Under the pieces are notes generated by a model. The model was not told the DNA's origin and made no database searches. It saw nothing but the letters and a program-made list of their open reading frames with translations. 14,820 nucleotides of DNA, from positions 1 through 14,820 of the forward strand of contig JAKCCC010000010.1 of assembly GCA_021838985.1 (NCBI GenBank), in the 5' to 3' direction. The position numbers and the translations under genes were made by a program. The DNA is from Planctomycetota bacterium. Its GTDB lineage: Bacteria; Planctomycetota; Phycisphaerae; WQYP01. Of this stretch, positions 1 through 5,887 are shown piece by piece; position 1 is the stretch's first letter; every line of letters starts with the position of its first letter.

Positions 1-611
1 GGCACCTGGGCCAGCAAATATTCAAACATGGCCTGGTATTCTTCGGGCGTGGCATAGCCAACGGTGTCGGGGCAGTTGACGGTGGTGGCGCCGGCTTCAA
101 TGGCCGCCTGAACCACCTGGGCCAGAAAATCCAGTTCGGTGCGGCTGGCGTCTTCCGGCGAAAACTCCACATCGGCCACGTAGCTGCGGGCCAGCTTTAC
201 GTTTTGTTCGGTCAGCCGGAGGATCTCATCCTTGGCCTTGTTCAGTTTATATTCGCGGTGAATTTTGCTGGTGGCGCAGAAAACGTGGATGCGACCGTGA
301 GCGGCGTTCTGGATAGCTTCACCGGCCCGCTGCACATCCTGTTCCGTGCAACGCGCCAATCCGGCCACGGTGGCTTGCTTTAACTCCGAAGCGATGCTCC
401 GCACCGCGTCAAAATCACCGGGGCTGGTTATGGGAAAGCCCGCCTCAATCACGTCCACGCCCAGTTGCTCCAGGGCGTGGGCGATTTCCAGTTTCTCCGT
501 CCGGTTCAGCGAGGCGCCGGGCGATTGCTCGCCGTCGCGCAGCGTGGTGTCAAAAATAATCACCTTCGCTTTGGGGGCCGGGACCGGGGGCATGGGGTTC
601 AGAGTAGCCAT
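1..611 (-). CDS. leuA: 2-isopropylmalate synthase, N-terminal part (runs off the left edge)
   Basis: First committed step of leucine synthesis: condenses acetyl-CoA with 2-ketoisovalerate to give 2-isopropylmalate. About 203 residues are present, and the frame stays open to base 1. Seen directly: the DRE-TIM metallolyase signature [12 protein letters not shown] (residues about 21-32, with metal-binding Asp26), then [37 protein letters not shown] and [15 protein letters not shown]. All lie in the order and spacing of bacterial LeuA. The GFP-SSPGDF-like and VEFSxEDAxRT segments favour LeuA over homocitrate or citramalate synthase. The start is the ATG at 611, which has AGGAG 8 bases upstream; an ATG at 616 is in another frame and too close to that site. 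The C-terminal regulatory domain is outside the window. Regulation is probably by the attenuator immediately upstream. Confidence 0.95.
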   Translation of the reverse strand, partial: MATLNPMPPVPAPKAKVIIFDTTLRDGEQSPGASLNRTEKLEIAHALEQLGVDVIEAGFPITSPGDFDAVRSIASELKQATVAGLARCTEQDVQRAGEAIQNAAHGRIHVFCATSKIHREYKLNKAKDEILRLTEQNVKLARSYVADVEFSPEDASRTELDFLAQVVQAAIEAGATTVNCPDTVGYATPEEYQAMFEYLLAQV

Positions 612-647
612 GGCATGATCTCCTTTTCTGGTGCCGCTGTGGGTCAA

Positions 648-677
648 TAAAAAACCCCGCGAGGACCGCTCGCGGGG
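648..677 (-). terminator. Intrinsic terminator in the leuA leader (attenuator hairpin)
   Basis: On the minus strand a perfect 9-bp stem, CCCCGCGAG (677-669) with CTCGCGGGG (663-655), closes a 5-nt loop. It is followed directly by TTTTTTATT (654 downward), the classic Rho-independent layout. It lies only about 40 bases before the leuA start codon and downstream of a Leu/Ile/Val-rich leader ORF, so it most likely acts as a conditional terminator, not as the end of another gene. On the plus strand no T-tract follows, so it acts on leftward transcripts. Confidence 0.85.
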
Positions 678-713
678 CACGTCAATTCAGGCCATATCCA
701 CCCCCTACGAGCG
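667..713 (-). promoter_or_regulatory. Predicted antiterminator pairing in the leuA leader
   Basis: In the minus-strand RNA, CGCTCG (713-708), then TA, then GGGG (705-702) can pair with CCCC (677-674), G, CGAGCG (672-667). That gives 10 base pairs with a 2x1 internal loop. This uses the whole 5' arm of the terminator, so the two folds exclude each other. The proximal strand sits exactly on the leader peptide's TAG stop (707-705), so a ribosome finishing the leader would mask it. The same G-run (705-697, GGGGGTGGA) can also pair perfectly with TCCACCCCC (776-768) just after the leader start codon, a possible third, protective fold. The pairing is visible in the sequence; its role is inferred. 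Confidence 0.7.
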
Positions 714-779
714 ACCCCCGATCAAGATCGGGCCAAGCACCAGCCCTGGTAGATTCACAAGTGAAATGGGGGTGGACAT
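705..779 (-). CDS. leuA leader peptide, rich in Leu/Ile/Val (attenuation sensor)
   Basis: A 24-residue ORF upstream of leuA. Its centre reads ISLVNLPGLVLGPILIGG, and 10 of 24 residues are branched-chain: 5 Leu, 3 Ile, 2 Val. Start ATG at 779 has AAGG 8 bases upstream; stop TAG at 707-705. The predicted transcription start near 801 leaves a short 5' leader of about 22 nt, which excludes most longer forms; the in-frame ATG at 812, giving 35 residues, would lie in the -10 element. By analogy with ilv and leu leader peptides of enteric bacteria, ribosome stalling at these codons when charged Leu, Ile or Val tRNA is scarce would leave the antiterminator strand free and let RNA polymerase continue into leuA. 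The peptide itself probably has no other role. Confidence 0.75.
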   Translation of the reverse strand: MSTPISLVNLPGLVLGPILIGGRS

Positions 780-807
780 CGTTGCGACCTTGTCTTTACT
801 GGGATCC

Positions 808-836
808 TTCATATCAGGGCCGGCCGCAAAAGTCAA
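808..836 (-). promoter_or_regulatory. Probable sigma-70 promoter of the leuA leader
   Basis: The minus strand shows TTGACT (836-831), a 17-bp spacer, and TATGAA (813-808) preceded by TGA, an extended -10 form. Transcription would begin around 801, just ahead of the leader peptide's ribosome binding site. The position fits the attenuator downstream, which makes it more credible than the hexamers alone. Confidence 0.6.
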
Positions 837-862
837 GACCGCAACCCGGCTGAACCAAGGGT

Positions 863-1003
863 GGGTGTGGCCATAAATTGTGGCAGTAGCAGACGCGATC
901 CTACGTGCCGTAGGTCGCGCTGCTGCCCGCATCGTCGTAGCGGCGGGAGGACGGCCCATCGGAGTGTGCCTACCACGATGAACCACAATTCATGGCCACG
1001 CCC
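863..1003. repeat. Y-shaped inverted-repeat element (long stem closing two hairpins)
   Basis: The outer arms 863-883 and 983-1003 pair over 21 positions, with one A/C mismatch and one G-T wobble: GTGGCCAT with ATGGCCAC and AATTGTGG with CCACAATT. Inside are two further hairpins. Hairpin A (886-926) joins AGCAG, CGCGA and CCTACG to their complements around loop TGC, with single bulged bases. Hairpin B (930-940 with 970-980) has 10 of 11 pairs. The whole would fold as a three-way junction on either strand. It lies between the leftward leuA promoter and the rightward ffs promoter. No ORF in it looks real. It could be a non-autonomous mobile element (MITE-like), an extragenic palindromic repeat or a structured RNA; I do not recognise the family. 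Confidence 0.6.
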
Positions 1004-1016
1004 CCAGGGGTGGGGC

Positions 1017-1044
1017 ATGACACCGTTTTAAAAACTGGTATAAT
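1017..1044 (+). promoter_or_regulatory. Promoter of the SRP RNA gene (extended -10)
   Basis: A perfect TATAAT at 1039-1044 is preceded by TGG (extended -10). ATGACA at 1017-1022 serves as the -35 with a 16-bp spacer. The predicted start near 1051 coincides with the start of the SRP RNA fold, as expected for a strong promoter of a stable RNA. Confidence 0.8.
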
Positions 1045-1050
1045 CATCGC

Positions 1051-1175
1051 CACGCCCCGGCCATGGTCGGGCCCGATGCACGGGTTGACTGTGAACCTGG
1101 TCAGGTCCGGAAGGAAGCAGCCATAAGCATGTTCGGTCCGGTGCCGTCGGCAGCCCGACCATGGGCGGGGCGATT
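1051..1175 (+). ncRNA. ffs: Signal recognition particle RNA, small bacterial (4.5S) type
   Basis: The RNA scaffold of the signal recognition particle, which binds Ffh and targets nascent membrane and secreted proteins. The universally conserved domain IV core, GGTCAGGTCCGGAAGGAAGC continuing to AGCC, lies at 1099-1122 with the GGAA tetraloop and the internal-loop bases that bind Ffh. The ends pair: CGCCCC (1053-1058) with GGGGCG (1167-1172), and CCATGGTCGGGC (1061-1072) with GCCCGACCATGG (1153-1164), giving one long rod. Length is about 120 nt, close to E. coli 4.5S (114 nt), with no Alu domain. No clear intrinsic terminator follows, and the exact 3' end is a guess based on pairing. Confidence 0.95.
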
Positions 1176-1190
1176 GCGACCAAGCCAGCA

Positions 1191-1211
1191 TAAAAAGTAA
1201 AAAGTAAAAAT
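1191..1211. repeat. Three tandem 7-bp A-rich repeats
   Basis: TAAAAAG, TAAAAAG, TAAAAAT occur back to back just after the SRP RNA. They form an AT-rich island in GC-rich surroundings and could be a replication-slippage tract or an upstream element for the next gene. The rest of 1212-1301 shows only a weak CGAGC/GCTCG hairpin at about 1213-1230. Confidence 0.6.
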
Positions 1212-1301
1212 ACGAGCGGACCCGGCTCGGACGTGGTTTGCTTTTAAGGACACAGGCACGCGGCCGTGCAGTAAAAAGGACGCCAGCGCGAGACGGCGGT
1301 T

Positions 1302-2609
1302 ATGAGCGAGCTGGAACCAGCCGGCGGAACCGAAACGCGGACCGCTTGGGCGGCGGGGCCGGAGCATACCGCCGCACCGCGCCCATCCGCACCGCCACTA
1401 TGGCGCCTGCCGCCAATCCCGCTGGCTCGAAGCCTGCTGCTTTTTCTTACGGTGCTGTACACAGTTCTGGCGGCGGTTTTATGCGTGTTGCTGTTTCTCT
1501 CGGCGCGTGCGGATGGTTGGCCGTTGGCGGAAGCCTGGGTGGCCCCGGCGCTGGCGTTGGCGACGGCCCTGTTGCTGCCCGGCCTGCTGTTCGCGGGGGC
1601 CAAGCTGCTTGAGGCCTACCACGAACAAAACCGGGACCGCTTGGAGCAGATGGCCCGGGCGCTGGAACAGATGCGGGCCGACCTGAACCAGCTGCAAAGC
1701 GCTGCCGCCCACACCGAGACCGTGCTGCAAAGCGTTAGCCTTTCGGAGGCGGCGGGGCTATGCGGCCTGGCGTCCGGATCGGCCTCGACTGCAGCACCCG
1801 AACCGGCCGTCTTTCGACAGATGCTGGATCTGCTCGAGCAGTTGCGTGATCTTGGCATGATGACGGAGCCACAGCGCCAACAATGGGCCAACCAGGTTCG
1901 CATCGAGCGCCAGAGCCGATTGACGGAAGCCCTGCACCATCATATCGCCCAGCGGCAATGGCCGGAGGCTGGCCAAGTTCTGCAGGAAATGCGGCGCACC
2001 TTTCCCGGCGAAAGACGCGTGGAAGAGCTGGCGGCGGAACTGACGGCGGCACGCCATCGGCAATTCGAAGCGGAACTGGCGGAAGCGCAGGAGCGGTTGC
2101 AGCAGTTGCTCGGTATTCATGCCTGGGACCAGATCGAACCCCTCGCCGCAACTCTGGCCCGCCGCTATCCGGACGAGCCGCGGGTGCGCGACTTGCTTGA
2201 GATGCTGCGGCAGCAACACGCGGCCTGGCGAGGCGACGAATTACGGCGGTTGCGCGCGGAATTCAAAGAGGCGGCTCGCGCCCGGCGCTGGAGCCAGGCC
2301 TGCGCCGCCGCCCAGCAGATTTTAGACCGCTTTCCCTACGCCAAAACGGCGAAGAAAATTCGCCAGGAGATCGTCATCCTGCGGGAGAACGCCGACGCCC
2401 AACAGCGGCAAGAGTTGGAGGCCCAGTTCAAGGAATTGCTGCAGCGCCAGTGCCGCGCCGAGGCTCTGGAAATTGCCGAGCGCATCGTCGAAATGTTTCC
2501 CCGGTCCAAGTCGGCGGCTGAACTGAACAAGATGGTGCCCAAATTGCGGGAGTTGGTGGAAGCGGAGAAAAATCGTGCCGACGGCGCTGCTGATCGGGAA
2601 ATCCGATAA
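1302..2609 (+). CDS. Membrane-anchored coiled-coil protein with four 55-residue helical repeats
   Basis: Function not recognised; 435 residues. Residues 1-40 are Pro/Ala-rich. Two hydrophobic segments follow (about 43-67 and 80-101), then a charged coiled coil (about 105-145) and a low-complexity linker. The C-terminal half holds four helical units with an exact 55-residue period: Phe/Tyr-Pro at 234-235, 289-290, 344-345 and 399-400, and Trp at 220, 275 and 330 (Arg385 in the fourth). Each unit looks like a helix pair followed by a longer helix, recalling TPR-like folds. Both termini are probably cytoplasmic if the two segments form a hairpin, so this may be a scaffold or assembly protein; that is inference. 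The start ATG has no good ribosome binding site. The gene stands alone between ffs and a convergent gene. Confidence 0.8.
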   Translation: MSELEPAGGTETRTAWAAGPEHTAAPRPSAPPLWRLPPIPLARSLLLFLTVLYTVLAAVLCVLLFLSARADGWPLAEAWVAPALALATALLLPGLLFAGAKLLEAYHEQNRDRLEQMARALEQMRADLNQLQSAAAHTETVLQSVSLSEAAGLCGLASGSASTAAPEPAVFRQMLDLLEQLRDLGMMTEPQRQQWANQVRIERQSRLTEALHHHIAQRQWPEAGQVLQEMRRTFPGERRVEELAAELTAARHRQFEAELAEAQERLQQLLGIHAWDQIEPLAATLARRYPDEPRVRDLLEMLRQQHAAWRGDELRRLRAEFKEAARARRWSQACAAAQQILDRFPYAKTAKKIRQEIVILRENADAQQRQELEAQFKELLQRQCRAEALEIAERIVEMFPRSKSAAELNKMVPKLRELVEAEKNRADGAADREIR

Positions 2610-2812
2610 ACGAGGCTCTCCTGAAAATGGGCAGCCGGGGCCGGGAAGCCCCGAGCGGCGCGGCGCTGTGCCGAAGGCTTGGATGGCAGGGGTGGGCGGG
2701 CGATCTTCATGCTCCACAGGTCAAACCCTCGCCTCTGGAGGATGCTCCGTCGAGCCATGAGCAACTCCTCTAGAGGAGTGCAACGGGAACGAATTCCGGT
2801 CGCGTCCCCGCT
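2610..2812. other. Convergent intergenic region with a perfect 16-bp palindrome
   Basis: This separates the 3' ends of two convergent genes. It contains ACTCCTCTAGAGGAGT at 2764-2779, a perfect palindrome, and a CGGGG/CCCCG hairpin near 2636-2654. Neither has a T-tract, so intrinsic termination is not demonstrated, although strong stems between convergent genes often mark transcript ends. No gene is seen here. Confidence 0.5.
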
Positions 2813-3688
2813 TCACTTCTTGTTTCCGTGCAGCACGACAATCTTTTTTAATTGGTCTTTCCAGACCACCATAGGTATGCCGTCGAGCGTCAGATGGTAT
2901 TCGTCGCCGTGTTGCGTGTAGTGGTCCGCCTGAAACACCTTCCCATTGGTCAGATAGAAGGCGTAGCCCGTCACCGGCCCCAGGGGTACCGGCGGACGCG
3001 GCGGGCTGAATGCGACAAATGCAACCCGGGTGGTAGTTTGCACATCACGACCCTCCTGGCCGGAGGGCGGAAGAAATGGAGCTGGAGCGGCGTGCGGAAC
3101 GGCTGCCATCTCGCCAACCACCACGCCATAGAGAAAGCGCCATTCGCCGCGGCGCCAACGCTTCACTTTCGCCGCGGCGCGGGCTGGTAGGTACGCCCAC
3201 ACCTCCTGCGGCGGACCGAACGTAGCCGGGGATTTCGCGGGCCGCCCGGGCTGTACGAGGGGAAAGGGGCGACCTGGGCCTGGATGCGGCATCCCAGCTG
3301 CGTATGGGGTAACTGGCCCGCGGCGCGGCGACACGGCACGGGGCGAAGGCGCGCGCCAGGGGATCCGACCGCGGACAATCACCCCACCCTGGGGATTGGC
3401 CTTAATAGACTGCACATGCAGTGACACGTAAACCGGGCGCTTCAGGAAACCTTGGTCGAACTTCCGCAGAAGAGCATGCGCAGCGGGTGCGGATAGTCCG
3501 ATCAGGTGCCGCTGTAATAATGGCACCTGGCGTGCGATCAGACCGTTAAGATTGGCGACGCCGGTGTACTGTTTAGCGCCGCGCGCCACTAGCGCGGGCC
3601 ATTGGCGCCGGTTAACCCAAGCTCCGGCGGCACGGTGCTGGGCCTTGGCGCCCGGCGCCGCGTTCAGGTGCGCAGGCCGTCCCGGCAT
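2813..3688 (-). CDS. Downstream (C-terminal) part of a frame-split, probably exported protein
   Basis: The frame codes for 291 residues from an internal ATG but is open further upstream, to the C-run at 3717-3723 and the frame of the adjacent upstream piece. The ATG at 3688 is therefore probably not a true start. After an N-terminal helical stretch and a Pro/Arg-rich middle (about 105-160), the last 55 residues look folded: GYAFYLTNGKVFQADHY, a short beta-rich segment, then IPMVVWKDQLKKIVVLHG. This resembles the small beta-rich tails with an xLxNGxxxxA pattern found in many secreted or cell-surface proteins; no family name can be given. Codon use and the tail suggest real coding sequence. Whether a full-length protein is made depends on the frameshift upstream. 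Confidence 0.55.
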   Translation of the reverse strand: MPGRPAHLNAAPGAKAQHRAAGAWVNRRQWPALVARGAKQYTGVANLNGLIARQVPLLQRHLIGLSAPAAHALLRKFDQGFLKRPVYVSLHVQSIKANPQGGVIVRGRIPWRAPSPRAVSPRRGPVTPYAAGMPHPGPGRPFPLVQPGRPAKSPATFGPPQEVWAYLPARAAAKVKRWRRGEWRFLYGVVVGEMAAVPHAAPAPFLPPSGQEGRDVQTTTRVAFVAFSPPRPPVPLGPVTGYAFYLTNGKVFQADHYTQHGDEYHLTLDGIPMVVWKDQLKKIVVLHGNKK

Positions 3689-4154
3689 AACGGGTGAAAA
3701 CCACGGACGCGGCGCTGGGGGGGCCAGGAAAGCTGTTGATCTGGCCCTGGCGCACGGCCCATTGGGCCGGGGTTAAGGCGGACTCCTGCTGGAGCTGCTG
3801 GCGGGCCTGGGCCAAGCGGGCCATGGTCGCCATTACAATCGGCATGGCGTGCGCCTTGAGCGCGGCGGCCTTTAGTTTTTCGAGCGCCGCAATTCTGACC
3901 CGCTGGGCCGCGCAGACTGCGTGCCATGCGGCGAATTCCTGCTTCTTTAAGCGTGCGGCCAGCTCCTTACCGGGCACCGGCGGCAGCATCGGCCGGCCGA
4001 CGGGATTCCGGTTTTGAAACGGCGGCGCTGGCGAGAGAATGCCTTTAAGCGGGGCTAGAGGTGACGGTACGCCGGCCCGGATCAGACCCACAGGCGAGCT
4101 GACGGCTATCAAAACCGCCCCACTTATTTTTCCACACCAAGCGGATCTTCTCAT
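3612..4154 (-). CDS. Upstream (N-terminal) part of the same frame-split protein, with signal peptide
   Basis: From the ATG at 4154 the product starts MRRSAWCGKISGAVLIAVSS, a typical signal peptide (basic start, hydrophobic core). A GTG at 4205 and an ATG at 4187 are longer options; none has a good ribosome binding site. A helical, Ala/Gln-rich stretch follows, then QWAVRQGQINSFPGPP. After the C-run the frame reads an Arg/Gly/Ala/Pro-rich tail typical of out-of-frame translation and stops at 3612. Removing one base of the run (3717-3723) joins this part to the downstream frame and gives a protein of about 446 residues. I read the two pieces as one gene: pseudogene, sequencing error or frameshift product. 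Confidence 0.5.
   Translation of the reverse strand: MRRSAWCGKISGAVLIAVSSPVGLIRAGVPSPLAPLKGILSPAPPFQNRNPVGRPMLPPVPGKELAARLKKQEFAAWHAVCAAQRVRIAALEKLKAAALKAHAMPIVMATMARLAQARQQLQQESALTPAQWAVRQGQINSFPGPPSAASVVFTRYAGTACAPERGAGRQGPAPCRRSLG
3717..3723 (-). other. C7 run (coding strand) where the reading frame breaks
   Basis: The coding strand reads GGC CCC CCC AGC in the upstream frame, while the downstream frame needs CCC CCA GCG. One base too many, or a +1 ribosomal shift on CCC-C proline codons, would account for this. Homopolymer runs are the usual place for assembly errors, and +1 slipping on C-runs by proline tRNA is also known. Confidence 0.6.
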
Positions 4155-4227
4155 CGCGATGATTAGTCTACGATTACCCGCGCCCATGGGGACCGCCTTT
4201 TTCACCGCTTATTTCGTGCCGTTGATT

Positions 4228-4233
4228 ATTATA
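4228..4233 (-). promoter_or_regulatory. Candidate -10 element for the frame-split gene
   Basis: A perfect TATAAT lies on the minus strand, about 75 bases ahead of the ATG at 4154. No convincing -35 is found 16-18 bases upstream (TGCCAC at best). A CCCGTACGGG palindrome sits in the spacer region at 4242-4251. Confidence 0.4.
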
Positions 4234-4424
4234 CCGCGCCGCCCGTACGGGTGGCACGGAGTGCGGCCCTCAACCTGGTGAGTCGGTGACTTACGGTGGG
4301 CGGGGAGGGTCTGCGATATGATTAGCCATCATGGAAACAGCGCTGGCGATCGCCGGCGGCCAAGGGGGCTGGCGCAGAGTTGACGCCGCGGCTGGGTTAA
4401 CGCTTAATGAAAGGATGCCGGAGC

Positions 4425-5768
4425 ATGAAGAATCCCAACGTCGTTTTTGTATTCGCGGATCAATGGCGCGCTCAGGCGACGGGTTACGCCGGCGATTCCA
4501 ACGTACACACGCCCCACCTGGACCGGCTGGCGGAGCAAAGCCTGAACTTTTCCCACGCCATCGCCGGTTGTCCAGTTTGCTCGCCGGCACGGGCCAGTTT
4601 GCTCACAGGCCAATATCCGCATACGCACGGCGTATTCGTCAACGACGTGCATCTGGAACACCGCGCCGCATCGCTGGCCGACGCTTTCAAGACGCAGGGT
4701 TATGACACGGCCTACATTGGCAAATGGCACCTAAACGGCCGGGGCCGCTCCGGCTATATTCCACCGGAGGATCATCAGGGCTTCGAGTTCTGGCACGTGC
4801 GGGAATGCTGCCATGATTACTGGGACTCATTTTATTTTAACGATCATCCGGAGAAAAAACTCTGGCCCGGCTATGACGCCCAGGCGCAAACGGCCGAGGC
4901 GAAACAATATCTCGAAAGCCGCACCGGCGCGGCACGGCCGTTTCTGCTGGTTCTTTCCTGGGGGCCGCCGCACAATCCTTACGAAACCGCGCCACCGGAA
5001 TATCGCCGTCGGTACGAACCGACCGGCCTGGTGCTGCGCGGCAACGTACCACCCGAAGCTGCAGCGCAGGCCCGTTTGACGCTGGCCGGCTATTACGCCC
5101 ACATCACGGCCTTGGATGCCTGCATCGGCGAGCTGTTGGCCACGCTGGAAACCTCCCGCCTGGCGGAGGATACCATTTTTGTATTTTGGTCGGATCATGG
5201 CGACATGATGGGATCGCATGGCCAGTGGCGCAAGCAGCGTCCCTGGGACGAATCCATTCGCGTGCCGTTGCTGGTGCGTTATCCGCGCCGTTTCGGCCCG
5301 CACGGCCGCGCGGTGGATACCCCGATCAATACACCGGACCTGATGCCCACTCTGCTGGGTTTGTGCGGCCTTCCCGTGCCCGCGTCGGTGCAGGGCCATA
5401 ATTATGCCCCGTTCTTACACGGCGCAGCGGCCGCCCCGGCTGCGGCGGCGCTCCTGGCCTGTTATGTCCCGTTCGGGGAATGGACCCGCTCCGTCGGCGG
5501 CCGCGAATATCGCGGCGTGCGCACCCGGCGGCATACCTATGTGCGCACGCTGGCCGGACCATGGCTGCTTTATGACAATCAAGCGGATCCCTACCAGCAG
5601 CATAACCTGATTGCTGAATCCACCAGTGCCGGCTTGCGTGAAGCGCTGGAGCAGCACACGCAAATATTGCTGAAAGCTTATGGTGATCCCTTTGCGCCGG
5701 CGGAGACACTGATCGCCCGCTGGAAATATCCCGTCGATGCAAGTTTGACCGTGCCATATACCCAATAG
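4425..5768 (+). CDS. Cysteine-type sulfatase (alkaline phosphatase superfamily), no signal peptide
   Basis: Hydrolyses sulfate esters, probably on a sulfated sugar given its neighbours. 447 residues. Seen: the N-terminal NVVFVFADQ with metal ligands Asp12 and Gln13; the sulfatase signature C-S-P-A-R at 52-56, with Cys52 to be oxidised to formylglycine, followed by ASLLTGQYPHTHG; GKWHLNG with Lys100 and His102; and FWSDHGDMMGSHGQW with Asp257 and His258 and then Lys270. This set is complete for a catalytically competent enzyme of the S1 family. The start is ATG 4425, with AAAGGA 9 bases upstream; an in-frame ATG at 4407 has no such site. No signal peptide is present, so the enzyme likely acts in the cytoplasm. 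A maturase (FGE or anSME) must be encoded elsewhere. It heads the catabolic cluster, 119 bases before the GH88 gene. Confidence 0.93.
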   Translation: MKNPNVVFVFADQWRAQATGYAGDSNVHTPHLDRLAEQSLNFSHAIAGCPVCSPARASLLTGQYPHTHGVFVNDVHLEHRAASLADAFKTQGYDTAYIGKWHLNGRGRSGYIPPEDHQGFEFWHVRECCHDYWDSFYFNDHPEKKLWPGYDAQAQTAEAKQYLESRTGAARPFLLVLSWGPPHNPYETAPPEYRRRYEPTGLVLRGNVPPEAAAQARLTLAGYYAHITALDACIGELLATLETSRLAEDTIFVFWSDHGDMMGSHGQWRKQRPWDESIRVPLLVRYPRRFGPHGRAVDTPINTPDLMPTLLGLCGLPVPASVQGHNYAPFLHGAAAAPAAAALLACYVPFGEWTRSVGGREYRGVRTRRHTYVRTLAGPWLLYDNQADPYQQHNLIAESTSAGLREALEQHTQILLKAYGDPFAPAETLIARWKYPVDASLTVPYTQ

Positions 5769-5849
5769 GACAGGGGCGATCCTTGCACTAGCCGCACCGA
5801 TCACGTACTGTAAGAAATGAGGATGGCTTAAACCGAATCGTCACCAGCC

Positions 5850-5873
5850 TCACCTGGCGCGTTGACCAGGTGA
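5850..5873 (+). promoter_or_regulatory. Hairpin just ahead of the GH88 gene
   Basis: TCACCTGG (5850-5857) and CCAGGTGA (5866-5873) form a perfect 8-bp stem with loop CGCGTTGA, ending 14 bases before the ATG at 5888. A competing pairing, GTCACC (5840-5845) with GGTGAC (5869-5874), is also possible. No T-tract follows. It may tune translation or transcript processing between the sulfatase and GH88 genes, or be a protein-binding dyad. Confidence 0.45.
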
Positions 5874-5887
5874 CCGTCAGAAACCCT

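Noticed and set aside
655..677. Terminator of a separate upstream leftward gene
   Set aside because: No real leftward gene lies between it and the SRP RNA; only the leader peptide does, so an attenuator role is favoured.
697..776. tRNA-like or T-box-like fold upstream of leuA
   Set aside because: The stems resemble a cloverleaf, but there is no GTTCGANTC loop, no D-arm G18-G19 and no T-box sequence; the leader-peptide attenuator explains the pairing better.
705..986. 93-codon minus-strand frame ending at the leader stop codon
   Set aside because: Only its last 24 codons have a ribosome binding site and a matching promoter; the upstream part crosses the Y-shaped element and the presumed promoter and has no protein-like character.
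1212..1255. Intrinsic terminator for the SRP RNA
   Set aside because: The CGAGC/GCTCG stem is only 5 bp and the T-rich part is interrupted and about 8 bases away; too weak to call.
4039..4281. Small plus-strand frames opposite the frame-split gene
   Set aside because: They are antisense to a frame with a signal peptide and lack ribosome binding sites; they are typical open frames in GC-rich DNA.
4827..5399. 190-codon minus-strand frame inside the sulfatase gene
   Set aside because: Antisense shadow of a gene with complete sulfatase motifs; no start signals or protein features.
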